Assembly (NCBI GenBank): GCA_947178115.1
Contig: CAMWXF010000141.1
Span: 1 to 5,608, forward strand
Origin: an uncultured Lachnospiraceae bacterium
GTDB lineage: Bacteria; Bacillota; Clostridia; Lachnospirales; Lachnospiraceae
Length of the DNA: 5,608 nt
Reading direction: 5' to 3'
Part shown: in pieces, positions 1 to 5,608 of the stretch
Layout: every line of letters begins with the position of its first letter
How positions within the stretch are numbered: the stretch's first letter is position 1
Program-made: the position numbers and the translations under genes
Notes under the pieces: generated by a model
What the model was told of the DNA's origin: nothing
What the model saw: only the letters and a program-made list of their open reading frames with translations
Database searches by the model: none

Positions 1-450
1 TATGGTCCTTATAATTATGTACCGAGGGAGTCTGCCTATATTCAGATGATGTTAGCGAATCATGTATTGCCTCATTTTACGGATGCCGAGGGGAGGTTTC
101 AATTCGTCTATGTGAAAGATGCTGCCCAGGCGATTCTGAGAGCGCTTGGCAACGAAAGAGCGTATGGACAGGCATACAATCTCTGTCAGGATGAGATTGT
201 GACCTATGAGAGCTTTTTTGAGGCGCTTAAGAAGGCGGCGGAACCGGAAGTAACAGAGAATTTGCAGGAAATTCCGATGACGGTAGATGAGGCCGCGAGC
301 GGACAGGTTCCGCTTCCGTATCCCGCGACGGCGGAAGAGACGGAGTTATGTTCCAATGAGAAAAGTAAGCGGGAACTAGGTGTGATATATATGGATTTTG
401 CGGAAGGGATGGGCAGGACATACAGAGCATTTTGTAATGTGTTCTCATAG
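1..450 (+). CDS. NAD(P)-dependent epimerase/dehydratase (extended SDR), C-terminal part, 5' truncated by window
   Basis: The reading frame is open from the first base and ends at TAG 448-450, giving 149 residues; the start and the Rossmann nucleotide-binding half lie outside the window. The first visible residues are YGPYNYVPRES, the segment that in extended short-chain dehydrogenases follows the catalytic YxxxK helix (YGP-type motif). About 50 residues on comes FVYVKDAAQAILRAL, the usual conserved stretch (F-V-x-V-x-D-x-A) of the substrate-binding half. The end carries SNEKSKRELG, typical of the C-terminal helix of sugar-nucleotide epimerases and dehydratases. The family acts in the cytoplasm on nucleotide sugars or related substrates, but the substrate cannot be read from this fragment. 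An ATG at 46 is internal, not the start. feoA follows after 74 bp with no convincing terminator between them, so read-through is possible. The family call is fairly sure; the exact function is unknown. Confidence 0.85.
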   Translation, partial: YGPYNYVPRESAYIQMMLANHVLPHFTDAEGRFQFVYVKDAAQAILRALGNERAYGQAYNLCQDEIVTYESFFEALKKAAEPEVTENLQEIPMTVDEAASGQVPLPYPATAEETELCSNEKSKRELGVIYMDFAEGMGRTYRAFCNVFS

Positions 451-524
451 ATCGAAATGGTGCCGTATGCGGATGCTTCGATTAACAAAAATCCGGTAAT
501 GCGTAAGACAGGAGAAAAGAAACA

Positions 525-743
525 ATGACGCTGGATCAGGTAGCAATAGGAAAAGAAGTGAAAATTACAAAGGTGGGAGGAGAGGGTGAGCTGCGATGCA
601 GACTGCTTGATATGGGACTGATTCCGAAAACCCTTGTAAAGATACAGAAGGTGGCCCCTATGGGTGATCCGATAGAGATTCAGCTTCGGGGATATGAACT
701 GACGATCCGCAAAGAGGATGCGGGGAAAATTGAAGTGATTTAA
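525..743 (+). CDS. feoA: FeoA, ferrous iron transport accessory protein (SH3-like)
   Basis: A 72-residue protein, the usual length for stand-alone FeoA. It is a small cytoplasmic SH3-like domain thought to bind FeoB and support Fe(II) uptake. Visible family marks are the RLLDMGLIPKT segment (residues about 26-36), followed by a basic strand, APMGDPIEIQLRGYELTIR (44-62), and a short C-terminal strand ending KIEVI. The start ATG at 525 has AGGAG at 510-514, ten bases upstream. feoB begins 50 bp downstream on the same strand, so the two are very likely one transcription unit. Only one feoA copy is present; many clostridial loci carry two. No metal-regulator box was recognised in the 74 bp before it. 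The FeoA-domain fold also occurs at the C-terminus of DtxR-type regulators, but there is no DNA-binding domain here, so FeoA is the firm call. Confidence 0.95.
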   Translation: MTLDQVAIGKEVKITKVGGEGELRCRLLDMGLIPKTLVKIQKVAPMGDPIEIQLRGYELTIRKEDAGKIEVI

Positions 744-793
744 ACCTGAGGCATGCAGAGATACGACAGGCATAACGGAAGAAGGACAAAACG

Positions 794-2809
794 ATGATAT
801 ATGCTTTAGTAGGAAATCAGAATTGCGGAAAGACGACGCTGTTTAATCAGTTGACGGGCTCTAACCAGCACGTAGGAAATTTTCCGGGTGTGACGGTGGA
901 TTCTAAGATGGGAGAGATACGCGGCGATAAGGGCGATGCGGTGGTGGATCTGCCGGGAATCTATTCGATCCGTCCCTATACGAACGAGGAGCTGGTAACC
1001 AGACGGTTTATTCTACAGGAGAAACCGGACGGGATCATTAACATCGTAGATGCTACGAACATTGAGCGAAATCTGTATTTGACACTACAGCTTCTGGAAA
1101 TGCATATTCCTATGGTGCTCGCGCTTAACATGATGGATGAGGTACGCAGCAACGGAGGAACCATTGATATCGGGAAGATGGAAGAGGTACTGGGCATTCC
1201 CGTGGTGGCGATCAGTGCGGTTAAGAATGAGGGAATTGAGGATTTGATCCGCGCGGTGAAGGAAGTATCAGAGCGGCGTATTTTTCCGAAGGTGACGGAT
1301 TTTTGTGAGAAGGGAGCCGTACATAGATGTATCCATGCGGTAAGCCATCAGGTGGAAGACCATGCGGAACGCATCGGAATCTCTCCTAGATTTGCGGCAA
1401 CGAAGATCGTGGAGGGAGATAAGGATATTATAGAAAGTCTGAATCTGTCGGAGAATGAGCTGGATCTGATGGAGCACAGCATCGTGGAGATGGAGCGGGA
1501 CAGCGATATGGATCGTAACGCAGCGCTTGCGGATATGAGGTATGAATTTATCGAGAGAGTCTGCGCACAGGCGGTCATCAAGTGTAAGGAGAGCAGGGAG
1601 CATAGGAGAAGCGTGCGGATTGACAGCGTGCTGACGAATAAGTATCTGGCGATCCCGTCTTTTCTGTTGATTATGTTGCTGGTATTCTGGATGACCTTCG
1701 GTATTGCCGGCACTTTCCTGAGCGATTTGATGAGCATGGGCATTGACGCGTTGGCACGGGTGACACAGAATGCGCTGGAGGAGTATGGTATAAACCCGGT
1801 GGTAGAGAGCTTGGTGATAGATGGTATTTTTGCGGGTGTGGGGAGCGTGCTTAGCTTCCTGCCAATTATCGTGGTATTATTTTTCTTTCTTTCCATTCTG
1901 GAGGATTCCGGATATATGGCCAGAATAGCCTTTGTGATGGACAGACCTTTACGTAAGATCGGATTGTCAGGTAAGAGCTTCGTGTCTATGTTGATCGGGT
2001 TCGGGTGCAGCGTACCGGCGGTCATGTCTACTAGAACATTGTCCTCTGAGCGGGATAAACGGATGACCATTATGCTGGTTCCTTTCATAAGCTGTTCAGC
2101 GAAAATACCGATCTATGCGTTGTTTGCGGCGGCATTTTTTAAGAAATATCAGGCGCTTGTCATGATGGGACTTTACGCGCTCGGCATTCTGGTGGGAATT
2201 ATCTGTGCGATGGTCTTGAAAACGACGATGTTTCGAGGTAAGCCGATGCCGTTTGTAATGGAACTGCCAAATTACAGATTCCCGTCTGCCAAAAGCGTGG
2301 CGCTTCTCATGTGGGATAAGGCGAAAGATTTTATCCAGCGTGCCTTTACGATTATATTTGTAGCAACGCTGCTCATCTGGTTCCTGCAGTCTTTTGATAC
2401 AAGACTGAATGTGGTGACGGATTCCGGAGAAAGCCTGCTGGCTATGATCGGTAAACTGATTGCCCCGCTATTTACACCGCTGGGGTTCAATGACTGGCGT
2501 GCAGCGACGGCTCTGATCAGCGGATTCAGTGCCAAGGAAGCGGTAGTCAGTACGCTGAGTGTGCTGACGGGCACTGCCATGACGAGTCTCGGCGATACAC
2601 TGGGTACGATATTTACGCCGCTTGCAGCAGGCAGCTATCTTGTTTTTACGTTGCTGTATACGCCCTGTGTGGCAGCAGTTGCAACAATCAGGCGGGAGAT
2701 GAACTCTGCGTGGAAGATGCTTGGTATCGTATGCATGCAGTGCGGCGTGGCTTGGCTTGCGGCATTTATATTTTATCAGGTCGGGAGTTTATGCTTGCAT
2801 TTTCTGTAA
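794..2809 (+). CDS. feoB: FeoB, ferrous iron transporter with N-terminal G domain
   Basis: A 671-residue inner-membrane Fe(II) transporter, normal for a Firmicutes FeoB (E. coli FeoB is longer). The N-terminal G domain shows G1 GNQNCGKT (7-14), the G2 threonine in FPGVTV (T34), G3 DLPG (52-55), G4 NMMD (112-115) and G5 SAVK (141-144). A charged helical region (about 165-270), the position of the GDI-like domain, follows. The membrane part starts near 283 and has roughly eight hydrophobic segments. It contains EDSGYMARIAF (370-380), the first gate motif GFGCSVPA (402-409), the second gate motif CSAKIPIY (434-441) and LYTPCVA (621-627). Cysteines 405, 434 and 625 match the conserved membrane cysteines implicated in iron translocation. 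The start ATG has GAAGGA at 781-786, seven bases away. It follows feoA by 50 bp. No FeoC or FeoB-associated Cys-rich small protein is seen after it. The ORF is intact. Confidence 0.97.
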   Translation: MIYALVGNQNCGKTTLFNQLTGSNQHVGNFPGVTVDSKMGEIRGDKGDAVVDLPGIYSIRPYTNEELVTRRFILQEKPDGIINIVDATNIERNLYLTLQLLEMHIPMVLALNMMDEVRSNGGTIDIGKMEEVLGIPVVAISAVKNEGIEDLIRAVKEVSERRIFPKVTDFCEKGAVHRCIHAVSHQVEDHAERIGISPRFAATKIVEGDKDIIESLNLSENELDLMEHSIVEMERDSDMDRNAALADMRYEFIERVCAQAVIKCKESREHRRSVRIDSVLTNKYLAIPSFLLIMLLVFWMTFGIAGTFLSDLMSMGIDALARVTQNALEEYGINPVVESLVIDGIFAGVGSVLSFLPIIVVLFFFLSILEDSGYMARIAFVMDRPLRKIGLSGKSFVSMLIGFGCSVPAVMSTRTLSSERDKRMTIMLVPFISCSAKIPIYALFAAAFFKKYQALVMMGLYALGILVGIICAMVLKTTMFRGKPMPFVMELPNYRFPSAKSVALLMWDKAKDFIQRAFTIIFVATLLIWFLQSFDTRLNVVTDSGESLLAMIGKLIAPLFTPLGFNDWRAATALISGFSAKEAVVSTLSVLTGTAMTSLGDTLGTIFTPLAAGSYLVFTLLYTPCVAAVATIRREMNSAWKMLGIVCMQCGVAWLAAFIFYQVGSLCLHFL

Positions 2810-2823
2810 GAAAGTAGTAACAT
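2795..2823 (+). promoter_or_regulatory. Possible weak promoter for the GH13/HPr-like unit
   Basis: TTGCAT (2795-2800) and TAACAT (2818-2823) are separated by 17 bp. The matches to the sigma-A hexamers are weak (3/6 and 4/6). The pair overlaps the 3' end of feoB. It would place the transcription start near 2830, with the palindrome at 2841-2852 just downstream, a normal location for a LacI-type repressor site. It is listed because no better promoter is visible in the gap and no terminator follows feoB; read-through from feoB is an equally possible source of transcription. Confidence 0.3.
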
Positions 2824-2840
2824 TACAACAAGAACATGGG

Positions 2841-2852
2841 GAAAACGTTTTC
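2841..2852. promoter_or_regulatory. LacI-family / cre-like operator palindrome
   Basis: GAAAACGTTTTC is a perfect 12-bp palindrome with the central CG step that LacI/GalR-family regulators (CcpA, MalR and relatives) insert into. Set against the CcpA cre consensus TGNAAACGNWNNCA, the 14-mer GGAAAACGTTTTCT matches the whole core and differs only at the first T and last A. It lies 85 bp upstream of the start of a maltodextrin-type GH13 gene, in the only sizeable gap before it. The family resemblance is established knowledge; which regulator binds (CcpA or a local MalR-like protein) is not visible, since no regulator gene is in the window. Confidence 0.65.
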
Positions 2853-2922
2853 TGTAAGGCGGACGGATATATGCCGGCAGAGAAGCTTATGGTGCAGAGG
2901 GGTACTGCAACATTCGGGTAAC

Positions 2923-2927
2923 GGAGG
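2923..2927 (+). promoter_or_regulatory. Ribosome binding site that fixes the GH13 start
   Basis: GGAGG stands ten bases before ATG 2938. The reading frame is open upstream to another ATG at 2836, but that one has no purine-rich site before it (ACAACAAGAAC), would translate through the operator palindrome, and would add 34 residues unlike the family N-terminus. The start at 2938 is therefore preferred. Confidence 0.85.
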
Positions 2928-2937
2928 TATTTTATTT

Positions 2938-4698
2938 ATGGATTTCAATGCGGTATATCACAGAGCGAACGATAATTATTGTTATCCTCTGGACGGGGAG
3001 CAGTTGATCATCAATATTAAGACGGGATATGATGTGCGATATGTGAATATTATTCAGGGCGATCCCTTTAAGTCTGGTATTCTGGGCGGTGGGGAGAGCT
3101 GGAGTGGGGATTGGATCAATATTCCCTTTAAGAAGCGGCTTAAGAATCAGCTCTGGTGGACGACGACGATCAAACCGGAGTATAAAAGACTGAAATATTA
3201 TTTCGAATTACAGACGGACAGTGAACGATGGTTTTATTTCGAGGACGGCTTTGTGTCGGAGGCACAGATGCAGTTGGAGGGGAGAAGTCGTCAGTGCTTT
3301 GTTTTCCCATGGATGAATCCGGCGGATATTCCGGTGACTCCGGACTGGGTGAATGAGACCATCTGGTATCAGATCTTTCCGGAGAGATTCTGCAACGGTG
3401 ATCCGTCTATCAATCCCGAAGGTACGCTGCCTTGGCGTAACAAGGGTTCGGTTACCAATAAGGAGTTTTTCGGCGGAGATTTGCAGGGCATTATCAATAA
3501 GCTGGATTATATTCAGGGTTTGGGAGTGTCGGGATTGTATCTGACGCCGATCAACGAGGCACCCACATCCCACAAATATGACACCACGGATTATACGAAG
3601 ATCGATCCGCATTTCGGATCGGAAGAGACGATGATTACGCTGGTGAGAGAAGCACACAATCGTGGAATCCGTATTATGCTTGACGGGGTGTTTAATCACA
3701 GTGGACAGGAATTTGCCCCTTGGCTGGACGTGAAAGAGAAGGGACCTCAGTCCGAGTATTGGGACTGGTTTATGATCAATGAGTGGCCCTTTAAGCAGGA
3801 CGGCGGATGCGCTTATGCGAAGCAGTATTATACGTTTGCTTTTTTTGATTCGATGCCGAAACTGAATACAAATAATCCCAGGGTGCGGGAATATCTGATC
3901 GGTGTGTGTGAGAACTGGGTGAGAAATTACGATGTGGACGGTATTCGGCTGGATGTGGCCAATGAGATATCTCATACGTTCTGTAAAGAACTGCGGACGC
4001 ATTTGAAGGCGATCAAACCGGATATTTATATTCTCGGCGAGATCTGGCACGATGCGATGCCGTGGTTGCGGGGAGACGAGTTCGATGCGGTCATGAATTA
4101 TCCGCTCGCAGAGAGTATTAAGGACTTCTGGATAGATAAGAGCCTGACAAATGAAGATTTTGAGTATACCATCAATCGCTGCTATACAGGATATATGCAG
4201 CAGACGAATGATGTGCTTTTTAATCTGTTGGATTCCCATGATACGAAGCGGCTGCGCAGCGATGTAAAAAATCTGGATGAATATTTTCAGCAGCTTGCGG
4301 TGCTGTTTACTATGCCGGGATCACCGTGTATTTATTACGGTACGGAGATCGCCATGGAGGGCGGATATGACCCGGACTGCAGGCGGTGCATGCCATGGGA
4401 GGAAATAGATGCGGGCGTATACGATGAGAGGATCCAGATAATCAGAAGCCTCTTGCAGCTTCGCAGAACAGAACCGCTTCTTCGCGACCGCAATTTTCAT
4501 TTTCCGAACAAGATCAACAGATCGAGAGTCATAGAGTTCAACAAGATGGGATGGATGGATAATTACGTGGAAGTCATTATCAACTGTGAGGAGGAAGATA
4601 TCGAGATCGAGAGAGAGGGGGAGATTCTTTTCTCCAGACATTATATCGATAAGACACTGCTGCGCAACGGCATATTGATACGCAGGATTCAAAGATAG
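2938..4698 (+). CDS. GH13 neopullulanase / cyclomaltodextrinase / maltogenic amylase-type enzyme (GH13_20-like), cytoplasmic
   Basis: A 586-residue protein, the usual size for the neopullulanase/cyclodextrinase group, which hydrolyses cyclodextrins, maltodextrins and pullulan fragments. There is no signal peptide, so it should act in the cytoplasm on imported oligosaccharides. Residues about 1-125 look like the CBM34-type N-terminal domain that mediates dimerisation in this group (starts MDFNAVYHRANDNYCY). The catalytic barrel starts near WYQIFPERF (143-151). Conserved regions: I DGVFNH (249-254); V MPKLN (306-310), a hallmark of this subfamily; II GIRLDVANE (335-343) with nucleophile D339; III GEIW (367-370) with acid/base E368; IV LLDSHD (430-435) with D435. 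Further family segments are HDAMPWLRGDEFDAVMNYPLA and GSPCIYYGTE; the C-terminal beta domain is short but present. Eleven cysteines occur, as expected only for a cytoplasmic protein. Region II has Ile where most characterised relatives have Trp. The exact substrate preference within the group cannot be told. Confidence 0.95.
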   Translation: MDFNAVYHRANDNYCYPLDGEQLIINIKTGYDVRYVNIIQGDPFKSGILGGGESWSGDWINIPFKKRLKNQLWWTTTIKPEYKRLKYYFELQTDSERWFYFEDGFVSEAQMQLEGRSRQCFVFPWMNPADIPVTPDWVNETIWYQIFPERFCNGDPSINPEGTLPWRNKGSVTNKEFFGGDLQGIINKLDYIQGLGVSGLYLTPINEAPTSHKYDTTDYTKIDPHFGSEETMITLVREAHNRGIRIMLDGVFNHSGQEFAPWLDVKEKGPQSEYWDWFMINEWPFKQDGGCAYAKQYYTFAFFDSMPKLNTNNPRVREYLIGVCENWVRNYDVDGIRLDVANEISHTFCKELRTHLKAIKPDIYILGEIWHDAMPWLRGDEFDAVMNYPLAESIKDFWIDKSLTNEDFEYTINRCYTGYMQQTNDVLFNLLDSHDTKRLRSDVKNLDEYFQQLAVLFTMPGSPCIYYGTEIAMEGGYDPDCRRCMPWEEIDAGVYDERIQIIRSLLQLRRTEPLLRDRNFHFPNKINRSRVIEFNKMGWMDNYVEVIINCEEEDIEIEREGEILFSRHYIDKTLLRNGILIRRIQR

Positions 4699-4714
4699 AA
4701 TCGAGGAATACGAA

Positions 4715-4951
4715 ATGAAAAGCTATATGTTGGATCTGAATTCTATAGATAGAGTGAAAGGATTTGTGAAAGCAATTGAGCCGTTTGAAGGGTATTTTGA
4801 TCTGGTAAGCGGCAGATATGTGATCGATGCGAAATCCATTATGGGAATTTTTTCCATGGATCTGTCTAAGCAGGTGGAATTCAGGATTCTGGAGACAAAT
4901 GATAAGATTCAGGAAGTGGAGACGGCGATTGCACCTTATCTGGTGCGGTAG
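4715..4951 (+). CDS. HPr-like protein lacking the phosphoacceptor histidine
   Basis: A 78-residue protein, close to HPr length (85-90). HPr is the phosphocarrier of the sugar phosphotransferase system; in Firmicutes its Ser46-phosphorylated form is also the corepressor of CcpA. The HPr signature seen here is VIDAKSIMGIFSMDLSK (36-52), which matches the Ser46 region (KSIMGVMSL in HPr); S41 is the Ser46 equivalent. The His15 region (GIHARPA) is replaced by NSIDRVKGFVKA (9-20), and there is no histidine anywhere in the protein, so it cannot be a PTS phosphocarrier. Similar His-less HPr-domain proteins are common in Clostridia and are usually named 'HPr family'. The start ATG has GAGGA at 4703-4707, seven bases upstream; it sits 16 bp after the GH13 stop and is surely co-transcribed with it. 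It is followed by a stem-loop terminator. A Crh-like regulatory role is an inference; the true function is unknown. Confidence 0.82.
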   Translation: MKSYMLDLNSIDRVKGFVKAIEPFEGYFDLVSGRYVIDAKSIMGIFSMDLSKQVEFRILETNDKIQEVETAIAPYLVR

Positions 4952-4983
4952 CCTTCGGATTATATAGAAACGGGAAAAGATGA

Positions 4984-5017
4984 CTGCCGGCATACGGGAA
5001 ACCTATGCCGGCAGTTT
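4984..5017 (+). terminator. Stem-loop terminator after the HPr-like gene
   Basis: CTGCCGGCATA (4984-4994) and TATGCCGGCAG (5004-5014) form a perfect 11-bp GC-rich stem. The apex CGGGAAACC can close further with GG/CC around a GAAA tetraloop, leaving C4995 bulged. Only three T follow (5015-5017) before AAAA, so the U-tract is poor. The reverse strand has TCATCTTTTC after the stem, so some bidirectional activity is possible, although the next gene runs in the same direction. It starts 33 bp after the HPr-like stop. Confidence 0.75.
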
Positions 5018-5067
5018 AAAATGAAGTTGTCGTTTACAGTCCGGTGCAGAAATTATCCGCCAAGTAT

Positions 5068-5096
5068 TTGCTAACTAATTTATTTTGTGATAAGAT
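5068..5096 (+). promoter_or_regulatory. Extended -10 promoter for the SufC-like gene
   Basis: TTGCTA (5068-5073, 4/6) and TAAGAT (5091-5096, 4/6) are separated by exactly 17 bp, and TG occupies 5088-5089, giving an extended -10 TGATAAGAT. The surrounding stretch is AT-rich (CTAACTAATTTATTTTG). The transcription start would be near 5103, leaving a leader of about 36 bases before ATG 5139. It lies between the terminator and the next gene, where a promoter is expected. No clear inverted repeat for an iron or Fe-S regulator overlaps it. Confidence 0.6.
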
Positions 5097-5138
5097 GTTC
5101 TAATGGATTAAAATGAAAGAAAGTATAGAGATCAGCGT

Positions 5139-5608
5139 ATGTTAGAGTTAAAAGGAATCAGTTTTTCTGCCGAGGATGAGAACAAAGAGGTAGAAATTCT
5201 AAATGATATTAATCTGAAAATAGACGATCGCTTTGTGGCAGTGACCGGGCCCAACGGCAGCGGGAAGTCCACGCTTGCCAAGATTATTGCCGGAATTCTG
5301 ACACCTACGGAGGGAAAGATTCTGTTGGACGGTGAGGACATCACAGACAGATCTATTACGGAACGTGCTAATATGGGTATTAGTTTTGCGTTCCAGCAGC
5401 CGGTTCGTTTTAAAGGCATCACCGTCAAGGAACTACTGTCCATAGCGGCAGGCAGGGCGGCTACGATGGCGGAGATCTGCGAAATGCTTTCGGAGGTAGG
5501 GCTGTGCGCGAGAGATTACGTCAATCGTGAGGTAAATGCGTCACTGTCCGGCGGCGAATTGAAACGTATCGAGGTTGCGAGGATTATGGCACGTAGAACC
5601 AAGGTTTC
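5139..5608 (+). CDS. sufC: SufC/SmsC-type Fe-S cluster assembly ABC ATPase, 3' truncated by window
   Basis: The first 156 residues of an ABC-type ATPase; the frame is open to the window end. Visible: Walker A GPNGSGKST (37-45), Q-loop in FAFQQP (83-88) and the ABC signature LSGGE within NASLSGGELKRIEVARIMA. The Walker B motif falls just beyond the edge. The pattern ITERANMGISFAFQQPVRFKGI plus the charged KRIEVA after the signature is typical of SufC and the minimal clostridial/archaeal SmsC, a soluble ATPase that works with a SufB/SufD-type scaffold to build Fe-S clusters, rather than of a membrane importer. The scaffold gene is predicted next but is not in the window. ATG 5139 gives MLELKGISF, the normal family N-terminus; its ribosome site is weak (AGAGA 5127-5131, seven bases off). 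It has its own extended -10 promoter. A different ABC subfamily is the main alternative. Confidence 0.8.
   Translation, partial: MLELKGISFSAEDENKEVEILNDINLKIDDRFVAVTGPNGSGKSTLAKIIAGILTPTEGKILLDGEDITDRSITERANMGISFAFQQPVRFKGITVKELLSIAAGRAATMAEICEMLSEVGLCARDYVNREVNASLSGGELKRIEVARIMARRTKV

Noticed and set aside
451..482. Imperfect stem (ATCGAA with TTCGAT, plus an inner CCG/CGG) after the epimerase gene, considered as a terminator
   Set aside because: The inner mismatched loops are large and the following bases are TAACAAAAATCC with no T-run, so it is not a credible intrinsic terminator.
204..773. 189-codon open frame on the minus strand across the epimerase end and feoA
   Set aside because: It runs antisense to two well-supported genes, has no recognisable domain and no good ribosome site; it is a shadow of the coding strand.
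1348..2088. 246-codon open frame on the minus strand inside feoB
   Set aside because: Composition mirrors the feoB codons, with no family features; feoB is intact through this region.
2215..2229. TGAAAACGACGATG inside feoB, considered as a second cre-like site
   Set aside because: Only the left half matches, it is not palindromic, and it lies in mid-coding sequence.
2721..2921. 66-codon + strand frame overlapping the feoB end, considered as a FeoB-associated Cys-rich small protein
   Set aside because: It begins inside feoB, has few cysteines, no clear membrane helix plus Cys-rich tail, and its end overlaps the operator and GH13 leader.
2836..2937. Upstream in-frame ATG that would extend the GH13 protein by 34 residues
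   Set aside because: It has no ribosome site, crosses the operator palindrome, and the added residues do not resemble the family N-terminus; the start at 2938 has GGAGG.
3208..4239. 343-codon open frame on the minus strand inside the GH13 gene
   Set aside because: Long, but entirely antisense to the conserved GH13 catalytic regions; the protein is rich in His, Arg and Ile with no domain, as expected of a shadow frame.
5113..5145. Ten-codon ORF (MKESIEISVC) overlapping the start of the SufC-like gene, considered as a leader peptide
   Set aside because: It has only a poor ribosome site and no run of regulatory codons; ORFs this short occur often by chance.

Overview
The window carries six protein-coding genes, all on the + strand. 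The first and last are cut by the window edges. GC is moderate, gaps are short, Shine-Dalgarno sites are AGGAG/GGAGG-like, and the proteins read as clostridial types: FeoA/FeoB, a cytoplasmic neopullulanase-type GH13 enzyme, a His-less HPr-like protein and a SufC/SmsC-type ATPase. Together these suggest an anaerobic Firmicute, most likely a gut-type Lachnospiraceae relative. That assignment is an inference from protein flavour, not a measured placement.

Layout: (1) positions 1-450 hold the C-terminal half of an extended short-chain dehydrogenase/epimerase. (2) 525-743 feoA and 794-2809 feoB form a ferrous-iron uptake pair with a single FeoA and no recognisable FeoC. (3) 2810-2937 is a 128-bp gap holding a perfect LacI-family/cre-like palindrome, GAAAACGTTTTC, upstream of the next gene. 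(4) 2938-4698 is a GH13 subfamily-20-type maltodextrin/cyclodextrin hydrolase, followed 16 bp later by (5) 4715-4951, a 78-residue HPr-like protein that keeps the Ser46-type regulatory motif but has lost the PTS phosphoacceptor histidine. A strong stem-loop at 4984-5014 closes this unit. (6) 5018-5138 is an intergenic region with a good extended -10 promoter. (7) 5139 to the window end is the N-terminal part of an ABC ATPase of the SufC/SmsC Fe-S cluster assembly type, cut just before its Walker B motif.

How they work together: the GH13 enzyme and the HPr-like protein look like a two-gene carbohydrate unit with its own operator and terminator. It is inserted between two iron-related units, FeoAB for Fe(II) import and SufC for Fe-S cluster assembly. 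The most interesting point is that a cre/LacI-like operator and an HPr-like protein with only the regulatory serine motif occur in one small operon. This resembles the Crh/CcpA logic of catabolite control, but the link is inferred. No mobile element, CRISPR array, tRNA or rRNA was seen.
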